A DNA stretch of 46,515 bases from NCBI GenBank assembly GCA_002381765.1, contig DFXX01000025.1, forward strand, positions 39,323-85,837. The letters are read 5' to 3'. Made by a program: the position numbers and the translations under genes. Numbering within the stretch: the stretch's first letter is position 1; the number at the start of each line of letters is the position of its first letter. Of this stretch, positions 16,850-24,296 are shown piece by piece. The notes below the pieces were generated by a model that was not told the origin of the DNA, did no database searches, and worked only from the letters and a program-made list of their open reading frames with translations. Source of the DNA: Bacteriovoracaceae bacterium UBA4097. GTDB lineage: Bacteria; Bdellovibrionota; Bacteriovoracia; Bacteriovoracales; Bacteriovoracaceae.

Positions 16850-17386
16850 CCAATGACAAGTATACCCACCAGGATTCTTCTTTAAGTAGTCCTGGTGATA
16901 ATCTTCTGCTGCATAAAACTTCTGAGCTGGAACGATCTTGGTCACAATGGGTCTTGGCCACTTCTTGGCTTCAGTAATTTCTTTAATGACTTCTTCGGCC
17001 ACTTTCTTCTGCTCTTCAGAGTGGTAGAAGATAACCGAGCGGTATTGGGTTCCCTTATCATTCCCCTGCTGATTTAAGGTCGTCGGATCATGCATTCGAA
17101 AGAAGTAACCTAGTAACTCCTTATATGAGAGCTTCTTAGGATCGAACTCCACCTGGACCGATTCGGCATGGTTAGAAGTACCTAGTCTCACGATTTGGTA
17201 GGTCGGATTTTCAATTTCTCCTCCGGTATATCCCACCGTGGTATTGGAAACTCCCGGGATGCCCTTGATGATTTCTTCCATACCCCAGAAGCATCCTCCG
17301 GCCAGTGTTGCTGTTTCTTTTTCCATAACCTTTGCCCCTGATGCGAATGAATATAATAATATTAAGATAAGGATTAACTTCTTCAT
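16838..17386 (-). CDS. msrA: Exported peptide methionine sulfoxide reductase A
   Basis: A 182-aa MsrA that repairs S-methionine sulfoxide in proteins. The catalytic motif GCFWG has its nucleophile at C32, followed by GYTGGEIENPTY, HAESVQVEFDP and DYHQDYL. The N-terminal hydrophobic stretch (MKKLILILILLYSFASGA) is a signal peptide, so this copy works in the periplasm. No MsrB or separate resolving-cysteine partner is adjacent, although YTCHW near the C terminus carries a possible resolving Cys. The 3' end overlaps the convergent response regulator gene by 12 bp. Confidence 0.94.
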   Translation of the reverse strand: MKKLILILILLYSFASGAKVMEKETATLAGGCFWGMEEIIKGIPGVSNTTVGYTGGEIENPTYQIVRLGTSNHAESVQVEFDPKKLSYKELLGYFFRMHDPTTLNQQGNDKGTQYRSVIFYHSEEQKKVAEEVIKEITEAKKWPRPIVTKIVPAQKFYAAEDYHQDYLKKNPGGYTCHWLRD

Positions 17387-17567
17387 GTTGGTATTCTAGC
17401 TCTTTGTCTCTCATCTGGATCATAGATTTTTTCTATAACAGCATAGCTATTATCTATTTTAAGAAGTGGCCAAAAGGGAGCATGGTTTAAGTTGTTAAAC
17501 CTGCAATCTCTATAATGGAGTAGAAGACTTGGGAATCCAAGCTGTCTTTGTTCAACATTTTTTTGCG

Positions 17568-17610
17568 CATGATCTCATTCTAACAATTCTTATGGTAGAA
17601 TGAGATTATG
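17568..17610. repeat. Inverted repeat ending in the start codon of the RNA methyltransferase
   Basis: The arms 17568-17582 (CATGATCTCATTCTA) and 17596-17610 (TAGAATGAGATTATG) pair over 15 bp with a single G-U, around a 13-nt spacer. The last three bases of the right arm are the ATG of the next gene. The right arm also carries an extended -10-like TGgTAGAAT (17593-17601), whose start would fall at the ATG. It could be an operator over a leaderless promoter or an RNA hairpin hiding the start codon. Confidence 0.55.
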
Positions 17611-18486
17611 ACTCCTTTAAAAGGCCCAGAAGGGTTCGATCATTTTTACGCAGAAATGTATGGTGAGCGCTGGCCCCGTCTTAAAGAGTCTCTTCTTGCA
17701 GCTAAAAAGCATGTGGCCATTGTAAATCCCTTTAGTAAGTTTAAGTTTTCCGAGAAACCACTCACGGTAACCGGGCTCTCATTTGAACATGATGTGAAGG
17801 AGAGCTTCCCTCAGCCGGATAAGACGGAAGAAGGCTATACCAATTATTATTTGATGGATGCTGCAAGTGTACTGCCTATTGAGGCCCTTGATCTGCAACC
17901 GGGAGAGAAGGTGGTTGACCTGTGTGCTGCCCCGGGAGGAAAGAGCTTTCTTTGTGCTTTAAAACTGCAGAACCAAGGTCTGCTAGTTTCCAATGATCGC
18001 TCGGCCGCCAGGCGCGCACGCATTCACCGTATCTTTGATGACTATCTTCCAAAAACTGAGCAGAAAAATCACAAGGTCACAGGGCATGATGCCTCTAAGT
18101 GGTGCCTCTATGAGAAGAGTGCCTACGATAAGGTGCTCCTGGATGCTCCCTGCTCCTCTGAGAGACATGTGCTTGAGGATTCGAAAGAGCTTTCACAGTG
18201 GGCACCAGGGAGAACTAAAGCAATCGCAGTTAGTCAGTTTGCGATGCTGGCTTCGGCCCTGGATATCGTGAAGAAAGAGGGAATTGTGGTCTATTCCACA
18301 TGTGCACTTTCTCAGCTAGAAAATGATGATATTATTCGAAAGCTCTATCAAAAAAGAGCAGGCAGGTTTGAGCTTATTCGCAAGGAATTCTCCTTCGGTG
18401 AGCCGACTGAATTTGGTTGGCAGGTGCTTCCAGATACCACCGGCTGGGGACCTTTTTATTTAGCCGTGGTTAAGAGAATCAAGTGA
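17608..18486 (+). CDS. RNA cytosine-C5 methyltransferase (RsmB/NSUN family)
   Basis: A 292-aa SAM-dependent m5C RNA methyltransferase. The SAM-binding motif I is VVDLCAAPGGKSF (103-114). The release cysteine C182 is in motif IV LLDAPCSSERH, and the catalytic cysteine C232 is in motif VI VYSTCALSQLEND. The wording of motif IV (PCSSERH) and the short length resemble the NSUN3/NSUN4 group rather than E. coli RsmB or RsmF. It lacks an RNA-binding NusB or PUA extension. No Shine-Dalgarno is visible, and the start lies in an inverted repeat. The 3' end overlaps ung by 27 bp. Confidence 0.88.
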   Translation: MTPLKGPEGFDHFYAEMYGERWPRLKESLLAAKKHVAIVNPFSKFKFSEKPLTVTGLSFEHDVKESFPQPDKTEEGYTNYYLMDAASVLPIEALDLQPGEKVVDLCAAPGGKSFLCALKLQNQGLLVSNDRSAARRARIHRIFDDYLPKTEQKNHKVTGHDASKWCLYEKSAYDKVLLDAPCSSERHVLEDSKELSQWAPGRTKAIAVSQFAMLASALDIVKKEGIVVYSTCALSQLENDDIIRKLYQKRAGRFELIRKEFSFGEPTEFGWQVLPDTTGWGPFYLAVVKRIK

Positions 18487-19146
18487 CCAATTAATGGGTG
18501 CAATACCCTTTGAGGCCAGATAAGCATTTGTCTGAGAAAAGGGCTTTGATCCCATAAATCCCCGATAGACCGATAAGGGCGAGGGATGCGGCGACTTCAA
18601 AATAAAATGTTTATCCTGATCAAGATGTTTTGCTTTCTTTTGAGCAGGTCCTCCCCACAGAATGAAAACCAAATTTTCTTTATTTGCATTTAAGAGTTCA
18701 ATCACCTTATCGGTGAACCTCTCCCAGCCCTTGTTTTGGTGGCTGGCGGCCTTACTCTCTTCAACCGTAAGCACATTGTTTAACAGAAGAACACCCTCTT
18801 TGGCCCAGCTCTTAAGGCAGCCGTGCTGAGGTATTCCAAGTCCAGTATCATGTTTAAGTTCTTTGAAGATATTAACTAAGGATGGTGGGGGCTTGATTCC
18901 AGGTAATACTGAAAAGGCAAGACCATGGGCCTGATCTTTTCCATGATAGGGATCTTGCCCCAGAATGACCACTTTTACTTGTGAGAAGGGTGTTAAATCA
19001 AAAGCCGAGAATATTTCTGATTGAGGAGGAAAGATTGTCTTTCCTGAGCTTTTCTCTTTTTCAAGAAAATGAAAAAGCTCCTGCATATAAGTTTGGGTCA
19101 ATTCATCTTGCAGGTAGGCCTTCCAGCCGGAGTCGGTGAGCATCAT
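18460..19146 (-). CDS. ung: Uracil-DNA glycosylase family 1
   Basis: A 228-aa enzyme removing uracil from DNA. The water-activating loop GQDPYHG contains the catalytic Asp65, and the minor-groove loop HPSPLS lies near the C terminus. PPPSLVNIFKEL and GVLLLNNVLTVEE are also typical of the Ung family. I placed the start at ATG 19146, which matches the family N terminus. A TTG at 19167 would add seven residues, and neither has a good ribosome binding site. The gene is divergent from the exonuclease gene (about 57 bp between starts), so two DNA-metabolism genes share a regulatory region. Confidence 0.95.
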   Translation of the reverse strand: MMLTDSGWKAYLQDELTQTYMQELFHFLEKEKSSGKTIFPPQSEIFSAFDLTPFSQVKVVILGQDPYHGKDQAHGLAFSVLPGIKPPPSLVNIFKELKHDTGLGIPQHGCLKSWAKEGVLLLNNVLTVEESKAASHQNKGWERFTDKVIELLNANKENLVFILWGGPAQKKAKHLDQDKHFILKSPHPSPLSVYRGFMGSKPFSQTNAYLASKGIAPINWSLDSLNHG

Positions 19147-19203
19147 ACTTAATTCATACAGGATCAACTTGGCTTAATCCAGAGAAATTTCTACACTTAG
19201 GAG

Positions 19204-20508
19204 ATGAACTCACGCCGTTATGTTATCTGCGACATTGAGGCCACAGGTCTGGATGAAGACAAGGATCTTATCGAGATCGCTCTGATTACGCTTCAGGATG
19301 ATAAAGTTATCGATGTGTATGAAACGCTGATTAATCCTCTAAGATCAGTTCCTGAATTTATTCAGAATCTCACCTCGATTTCCAGTCGTGAATTGCTAGC
19401 TGCCCCCAAGTTTTATGAAGTCGCCGATGCCATCAGAATGAGACTTGAGGGTGGAGTCTTTGTATCTCACAATACAGACTTTGATTTGAATCTGCTCAAA
19501 AAAAAATATCATGAAATGGGGCAAGATCTTAAGCTCAAAGATTTCTGTACTCTTAAAATTGCTCAAGATGAGATTCCCGGGCTCAAGAATTATAATCTTG
19601 ATGCTTTATGCTCATTTTTCGGCATTAAGATAAAAGAGCGTCATCGCGCCATTGGAGACGCTAGGGCCACTCTGGAGCTTTTCAAAGAACTTCAGGATTT
19701 GCGCTTTAAGGTTTATCCTCAATCGAGATTTCTGCCTCACCATGAGAAAGTATTAACTCGAATCCCTGCCCGCCCAGGGCTTATCAGATTCAAAAATAAT
19801 CAGGGAAAGGTCATTCGGCTTGAAGCTGCATTTAATTGTGAAGAAAGAGCGAAAGCACTTTTAGAAATCAAAAGAGAAAATCGCGAACTCCTCTCTCAGA
19901 CGGAACTAATCGAGGCCCAGGTCACGGGTTCTGCTCTGATAGCGGAAATAAAAAAGATGCTTATTGGCCCTCCTCGACTTGATTGGATGATTACTGTTCA
20001 GGAGATAAAGAGAGGCGAGAAGACTTTTAGAATAATGCCCTATAAAAAGGGATTAAGTGGATTATGGTATTTTTCAAATTATCGTGAAGCTAAAAGGAAA
20101 TTAATTCATCTTAATAAGCAACTTCTTCAAGATACCTACGCCTATCGAGAGGGAGAGAAATCCAAGGAAGAAATTGTTCGGTGTAATCAGAAAGTTGAGA
20201 TCCTTTCAAAGGAAGGGAAGTTTCCGGCTGATAATTTAGTCATTATTGGTGAGGGGAGAGTCATGGGGGAGAAATCTCTTATCTTAGTCAGAAACGGTCA
20301 TGTTCTGGGGTATGGTTATAGTTCTGCCGATGACAAAGATATCTTTCTGTCTCCAGAAAGCTATCTTGTTCAAAGATTTAATAAACATATCGGTGTGAAT
20401 CTTATTACCATCAATTATCTCAGGGTTTTAAAGAACTTAAGAAATAAAACTGAATACTGGAGAAGCCTCTCTGAACATGCTAGTATGAGGCAAATTCATG
20501 GAGAATAA
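19204..20508 (+). CDS. DnaQ-type 3'-5' exonuclease fused to a decayed UvrC/Cho-like region
   Basis: A 434-aa protein. Residues 5-165 form a DEDDh exonuclease domain: D10 and E12 in CDIEATG, D94 in HNTDFD, and H147 and D152 in HRAIGDA. From about residue 185 it follows the layout of a UvrC/Cho GIY-YIG domain (PARPGLIRFKNNQGKVI, then a VTGSAL region resembling VTGSELEAL). The catalytic tyrosines are gone (GLI for GVY, IRLEAA for YVGKA), so the second nuclease is probably dead. An in-frame stop just upstream forces ATG 19204, and GGAG directly abuts it with no spacer. It heads an operon with the QueD-like gene. Confidence 0.82.
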   Translation: MNSRRYVICDIEATGLDEDKDLIEIALITLQDDKVIDVYETLINPLRSVPEFIQNLTSISSRELLAAPKFYEVADAIRMRLEGGVFVSHNTDFDLNLLKKKYHEMGQDLKLKDFCTLKIAQDEIPGLKNYNLDALCSFFGIKIKERHRAIGDARATLELFKELQDLRFKVYPQSRFLPHHEKVLTRIPARPGLIRFKNNQGKVIRLEAAFNCEERAKALLEIKRENRELLSQTELIEAQVTGSALIAEIKKMLIGPPRLDWMITVQEIKRGEKTFRIMPYKKGLSGLWYFSNYREAKRKLIHLNKQLLQDTYAYREGEKSKEEIVRCNQKVEILSKEGKFPADNLVIIGEGRVMGEKSLILVRNGHVLGYGYSSADDKDIFLSPESYLVQRFNKHIGVNLITINYLRVLKNLRNKTEYWRSLSEHASMRQIHGE

Positions 20509-20509
20509 T

Positions 20510-20956
20510 ATGAACCCAAAAAACTTCAAGTCTACTAAAAGATTTACTGGCTTCCCATGTACTCATCGCCAATGGAAAGCTGAATCTCATTGTCGTTTTG
20601 TTCATGGTTATTCCCGCGAATTTTACTTTGAGTTTGAGGCGAGTGAACTTACCAAGGAAGGTTGGGTGGTTGATTTTGGAGGTCTGAAAGAAATTAAGGC
20701 CTGGCTCAATCATGTCTTCGACCATACTTTTCTTGTCTCTCAGGATGATCCGGCCTTGGATGATTTTAAACGTCTTGATCAAGCAGGGGTCATCCAATTA
20801 AGAGTACTGCCGAATCCCGGGATGGAAGGAAGTGCTCTTTATGTTTACCAGGAGGCATCTGCCATTCTAAAAAAGCTCTACGGCGATCGAGCATGGATTT
20901 CGAAGGTGGAAGTTCGAGAGAATGAGAATAATTCAGGAATCTACATTCCTTCATGA
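20510..20956 (+). CDS. QueD/6-pyruvoyl-tetrahydropterin synthase-like protein
   Basis: A 148-aa protein of the T-fold pterin synthase family, which makes 6-carboxytetrahydropterin for queuosine. The layout fits: FPCTHRQW with the first His, Cys28 in ESHCRF, then H32-G33-Y34 where canonical members have HGH, WVVDFGGLK, and the D71-H72 pair in VFDHTFL. Tyr in place of the third zinc-binding His marks a divergent subfamily, so zinc binding and activity need checking. I chose ATG 20510 because GGAG (20500-20503) lies six bases upstream. An ATG at 20498 overlaps the previous stop. No queC, queE or queF is adjacent. Confidence 0.8.
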   Translation: MNPKNFKSTKRFTGFPCTHRQWKAESHCRFVHGYSREFYFEFEASELTKEGWVVDFGGLKEIKAWLNHVFDHTFLVSQDDPALDDFKRLDQAGVIQLRVLPNPGMEGSALYVYQEASAILKKLYGDRAWISKVEVRENENNSGIYIPS

Positions 20957-21624
20957 GCTTCTGGCACCATTTTCCTCAGGCACATTGCCTGCCTGATCAC
21001 TGCAACTGCGAATTCATTAGTGATGCCTTCATTCGGCAACCCTCAGCTTTTTGGAGTTCCCTGGTGTATCTTGCTCTGGGCATTCTCTTATATCAGGAAG
21101 TCCAAAATAAAAACTTCAAATTAAAGCTCTGGACCTCTCTGACACTCCTTTTAGGTGTATCAAGTATGTTTGCTCATATGAGCTTCATTCAACTGGCCAT
21201 GGCCATGGATTTTGCTGCCATCATCATGGTCTTAAGTTTCTTTGCTCTGACTAATTTTTTAGAGTTACTCAAACTCTCTCGGGTGAAGATACTCCTGACA
21301 CTTGTGCTCTATTATATTTCTATCGTCGGAGTGATGTACTACATGTCGAAGTGGTCTAAGATAGGAGTTTGCCTTCTCATCTTCCTCTTTGCTTTGAGCG
21401 ATCTTTTAAGAAGTATGGGTTGGAATTTTTTAAAAGCTCCCCTGCTTCAATACACCATCATCATGCTAGTGGCCTCCTTCACTTTTTTTATTATGGATGA
21501 GATGCGGATTGCCTGTGATCCCCATAGTCCTTGGCAACTCCATAGCTTCTGGCATGCGGGGACTGCTGTCTCTATTTATCTCTATGGGAAGTGGCGCTTC
21601 TCAGATTTGTCGCCAAGTCTCTAG
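20953..21624 (+). CDS. Ceramidase-like (CREST superfamily) membrane hydrolase
   Basis: A 223-aa protein with about seven membrane helices. It carries the metal-hydrolase features of the alkaline-ceramidase/CREST superfamily: an N-terminal CNCE with acidic residues, a Ser in FAHMSF, an Asp in AMDFAA, and the terminal His motif LHSFWHAGTAVSIY. These would coordinate zinc within the membrane and hydrolyse an amide or lipid bond. The substrate is unknown, and bacterial homologues are mostly uncharacterised. It starts in the QueD-like gene's stop (ATGA) and ends overlapping the convergent gene by 24 bp. Confidence 0.78.
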   Translation: MSFWHHFPQAHCLPDHCNCEFISDAFIRQPSAFWSSLVYLALGILLYQEVQNKNFKLKLWTSLTLLLGVSSMFAHMSFIQLAMAMDFAAIIMVLSFFALTNFLELLKLSRVKILLTLVLYYISIVGVMYYMSKWSKIGVCLLIFLFALSDLLRSMGWNFLKAPLLQYTIIMLVASFTFFIMDEMRIACDPHSPWQLHSFWHAGTAVSIYLYGKWRFSDLSPSL

Positions 21625-22509
21625 CCAGTCTAAGAGAATTTTATCCTGAACCAACGGGTGATATGAGGGAGTATTGAGTTCTGAGAATGCAGTAATGACT
21701 TCTTTCTGGGGATTAATTTTTTCAATCCATTCATGGAAGTCATCATTTGAGTAGTAATGAAGAATCGCGGCCTTTAAACACTTAAGAAGATGTATGGCAT
21801 AGGCATTCATATCTGAGATTAAATATTCAAATTCATCTTTAAAGTTTTTATTCTTTAAGAAGTGATCAAAATGGGCCTGCCTAATTCCATGGTCCAGTAG
21901 TCCGTAAAAACCCAGTTGTCCATGATAAGAATGGGGATGAAAGTAAAAGTGATCAGCATGGATGAGATCATGCATGGTGAAGCTTAAATAGTCTCTTTCG
22001 CCTAAAATAAACTGAGTGGTCCTGCTGGAATCGGTGAGAACAGTGAGACATCTGCGTCCCACCTTCTGTTGAGAAAGAACTTCGGAAGGAGAGGGGATGC
22101 GAAACATGAGTTCCAGGGGATAGCTACCATTGGACCAGCATAGCAGAGCTCGATTGACTGTCTTAGGGGTAGATTTAAGAGCGAACTGAGAGAAGAGTTC
22201 GCCCAGATTTTCTACCTCTGTAAGGCGTCTCTGAATATTGGGCTCAAAACCTAAATCGGGCACTTTCATTTGCAGTCTATGCTCGATTTGATGAGAAGGA
22301 CATTTAGCACCCAACCAAGTTCCTGGGTAACGTAAATTAAGAGAAACCAGTATAAAGAGAGCTGTTAATTCATAGTCAGAAATTTCATTAACGCGGTAAC
22401 GCTCAAGAAACGGTGCCATCTTGGCCTCTAAAAGAGGGCCCTCGATCATAAGTTTCTCTTGGGAAACTAACTTCTTCTTAAAACGCCCTGCTCTTGAGGA
22501 TGACTTCAT
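21601..22509 (-). CDS. Unknown 302-aa protein with a His-rich segment
   Basis: A 302-aa soluble protein with a basic N terminus (KSSSRAGRFKKK) and no signal or membrane segment. The middle has a striking His/Asp cluster (MHDLIHADHFYFHPHSYHG, about residues 180-198) followed by another (LLDHGIRQAHFDHF), which suggests a metal site. I do not recognise the family. The 3' end overlaps the ceramidase-like gene by 24 bp. The 5' end is divergent from the small 78-aa gene with only 48 bp between, so the two may share regulation. A metalloenzyme is a reasonable guess, no more. Confidence 0.7.
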   Translation of the reverse strand: MKSSSRAGRFKKKLVSQEKLMIEGPLLEAKMAPFLERYRVNEISDYELTALFILVSLNLRYPGTWLGAKCPSHQIEHRLQMKVPDLGFEPNIQRRLTEVENLGELFSQFALKSTPKTVNRALLCWSNGSYPLELMFRIPSPSEVLSQQKVGRRCLTVLTDSSRTTQFILGERDYLSFTMHDLIHADHFYFHPHSYHGQLGFYGLLDHGIRQAHFDHFLKNKNFKDEFEYLISDMNAYAIHLLKCLKAAILHYYSNDDFHEWIEKINPQKEVITAFSELNTPSYHPLVQDKILLDWLETWRQI

Positions 22510-22557
22510 GGTAAAATATTTTTAACAGGGCATACTAGATGTGACAAGGAGGGACCT

Positions 22558-22794
22558 ATGAGTTGGTATAGTTTAGAAAGAGTCTGGCGAGCAGCAGGCC
22601 GCAAGAGTGCCATTAAAGTTCGCTTTAGTGATTGGACACATCAGATTAAGTACTTTGTTATCCTGGGTGAGAGCCCCGATGGGAAACGTTTTATCGGAAA
22701 GCTTGATTCCGGTGAAAAAATGTCATTTTCCAAGAGATCTCGTGGATGGTTTCTTTATTATCCGGAAGCCGAATTTCAGGCCCATGCCGTTTAA
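22558..22794 (+). CDS. Small conserved-looking protein of unknown function
   Basis: A 78-aa basic, Trp/Phe-rich protein (MSWYSLERVWRAAGRKSA, then KMSFSKRSRGWFLYYPEAEF). A strong ribosome binding site (AAGGAGGG, about five bases before the ATG) and a codon pattern like its neighbours support a real gene. No transmembrane segment or signal peptide is visible. The central strand-rich part could be a small beta-barrel nucleic-acid-binding fold, but that is speculation. The stop overlaps the convergent DUF4442 gene by 4 bp. Confidence 0.65.
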   Translation: MSWYSLERVWRAAGRKSAIKVRFSDWTHQIKYFVILGESPDGKRFIGKLDSGEKMSFSKRSRGWFLYYPEAEFQAHAV

Positions 22795-23252
22795 GATTTT
22801 TTTCGGACGTAGACAATTTTGTCTACGTCGGCAATAAGCTTACCTTCTTCATCTTTGATCTCTACCAGAAAGTGAATATCGGACTTAACTTTTTCTCCCA
22901 CAATTTTCTTCACCTCATCGATTTTTTCCTGGGTCAGAATAAATTCCGCAGAAACCTTTCCTCTGCCAGGTTTTCTAAAATTAATGGTCGCGGCCTTGTC
23001 CCAAACGATATATTCATCTCCTAAGTTTTTAATGAGCATGAGCATGTACCACGGATCGACCATGGCATAGAGCGAGCCTCCAAATTGAGTGCCCATATAA
23101 TTTCGATTATAAAAGGTTAAAGGCATCTCAACCTTGGCGTAGCGGTAGTCATCACTGATCTTAACTGGTCGCACGGCTGCTCCCAAAAAGGGGCCATAAA
23201 AGCGAATCGCCTTTTCTAAAAACTTTTGTCTAAGCTTAAACATCGTACTCAT
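22791..23252 (-). CDS. DUF4442-type hot-dog protein, putative thioesterase
   Basis: A 153-aa single hot-dog domain. The family features are the YMGTQFGGSLYAMVDPWYM helix in the middle and the KIVYVRK end. DUF4442 proteins are predicted acyl-CoA thioesterases or acyl-binding proteins. It is the last of three genes (TetR, PaaI-like, DUF4442) in tight order, and its start overlaps the PaaI-like stop by 4 bp. The operon is divergent from a thiolase and another hot-dog gene, which indicates acyl-CoA metabolism. The active-site residue is not identifiable by eye. Confidence 0.83.
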   Translation of the reverse strand: MSTMFKLRQKFLEKAIRFYGPFLGAAVRPVKISDDYRYAKVEMPLTFYNRNYMGTQFGGSLYAMVDPWYMLMLIKNLGDEYIVWDKAATINFRKPGRGKVSAEFILTQEKIDEVKKIVGEKVKSDIHFLVEIKDEEGKLIADVDKIVYVRKKS

Positions 23253-23680
23253 GATTGAATCCTGTTAACATGTGAATCTCCATGGGCCATGAGCTCTCCC
23301 TCAGGGGATCTCACTTCAACCCGCATAAAGATGAAATTCTTGGTTACTTTTAGGACTTCTCCTTGAATTAGGCAATGTCCCATTTTTTCGGTAAATGGCC
23401 TTAAGTACGTTATATTGAGTGAAAGGGTGAGGCAAGGTCCTGAGCTAGTCATATAAGAAAGAGGACCCAGAACATCATCTATTCCAGCGGCAAGAAATCC
23501 ACCTTGAAAGACTCCCACGGGATTGGTGAAGCGCTTTTGAAAAGGAAGTTTTGCCACTAACTTTTGGGCGGGGATGATTTCCATATACTCCATCTGCAGT
23601 TCCAAGAGCGAGGGAGGTGGAAGGGTGAGGTTTCCCGGGAAAGCTTTAAGGCCTTTGAGCCACTCATCATGCACGGTCAT
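23249..23680 (-). CDS. PaaI-type hot-dog thioesterase
   Basis: A 143-aa hot-dog thioesterase of the PaaI/YdiI type. The core helix reads NPVGVFQGGFLAAGIDD, where the family usually has N-x-x-G-x-x-H-G-G, so Gln replaces the conserved His. Acyl-CoA hydrolysis is the likely role, but the His change may affect substrate or rate. It sits 2 bp after the TetR gene and overlaps the DUF4442 gene by 4 bp. Expression is probably repressed by TetR through the palindrome at 24264. Confidence 0.85.
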   Translation of the reverse strand: MTVHDEWLKGLKAFPGNLTLPPPSLLELQMEYMEIIPAQKLVAKLPFQKRFTNPVGVFQGGFLAAGIDDVLGPLSYMTSSGPCLTLSLNITYLRPFTEKMGHCLIQGEVLKVTKNFIFMRVEVRSPEGELMAHGDSHVNRIQS

Positions 23681-23682
23681 GG

Positions 23683-24231
23683 TTATCCTTTCTTGATCGC
23701 CTTAAGATATGATTTTAAATTTTTTAGCACGAGGCCTGGATCATCATTGAGTCTAGCGAGTTGAATACTTCCCTGCAAAAGTCCCATGGTTCCTAGAACG
23801 GCTTCCTGTTGAGTAATCCTGATAGGTATTTGCTTGAATAATTTTGTAAGCCAGGCCTTTTGCAGCTCATGCAGTTTTTTTATCTCTACCTGAATTTCTG
23901 GTTCCACTAAATGCCACTCTAGACTTAAAGCACCTACGGGGCAAACCCTTTGTTTTTCGCAGATCCAGGAGGTGAGTTTTTGGGCATAGGTAATGATGAG
24001 TTTTTCCGGTGACAACTTCTCGTGGAGCTCGCACCACTCCGTAAAGGAATCCTGATAGAAGCGATAGAGTTCTATTGCAAGGGCCTTCTTAGAAGGAAAG
24101 TGATGGTAGAGACTGGCCTTCTTAATATTTAAGGAGCTAGCCAGTTCCTGTAAACTAAAGCCATTAAGCCCCTTAGAAAGAAGCATACGACTGGCCTCAT
24201 GCAGAAGTTCAGTTTTGGTGGAAGTAGACAT
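23683..24231 (-). CDS. TetR-family transcriptional repressor
   Basis: A 182-aa TetR-type regulator. The N-terminal helix-turn-helix spans about 24-50 (FSLQELASSLNIKKASLYHHFPSKK), and the rest is the helical ligand-binding domain. The CPVGALSLEW region at about 97-106 resembles TetR groups that sense acyl or aromatic CoA-type ligands, an inference also suggested by the neighbours. A perfect 14-bp palindrome in the 65-bp divergent gap is the likely operator. Promoter elements on both strands overlap it, so the protein probably represses itself and the thiolase operon. AGGAG lies nine bases before the ATG. Confidence 0.92.
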   Translation of the reverse strand: MSTSTKTELLHEASRMLLSKGLNGFSLQELASSLNIKKASLYHHFPSKKALAIELYRFYQDSFTEWCELHEKLSPEKLIITYAQKLTSWICEKQRVCPVGALSLEWHLVEPEIQVEIKKLHELQKAWLTKLFKQIPIRITQQEAVLGTMGLLQGSIQLARLNDDPGLVLKNLKSYLKAIKKG

Positions 24232-24253
24232 TTTTTGGTACTCCTAGTATAAT
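24225..24253 (+). promoter_or_regulatory. Promoter of the thiolase operon
   Basis: TAGACA (24225-24230) is separated by 17 bp from a perfect TATAAT (24248-24253). Transcription would start near 24260, just before the TetR palindrome. The -35 overlaps the start region of the divergent tetR gene. Confidence 0.7.
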
Positions 24254-24283
24254 ACTTTAACCTACCGACCGGTCGGTTGTCAA
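24254..24283 (-). promoter_or_regulatory. Promoter of the tetR/thioesterase operon
   Basis: On the minus strand a perfect TTGACA (24283-24278) is followed after 18 bp by TAAAGT (24259-24254). The whole palindromic operator lies in the spacer. Confidence 0.5.
24264..24277. promoter_or_regulatory. TetR operator palindrome
   Basis: ACCGACCGGTCGGT is a perfect 14-bp palindrome in the tetR-thiolase gap. It resembles ACCGACCG-type operators I recall for PaaR-like TetR regulators. It lies inside the minus-strand promoter spacer and just past the plus-strand start site, so one bound dimer could shut both. Confidence 0.8.
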
Positions 24284-24296
24284 AAAGGATGAAAAT

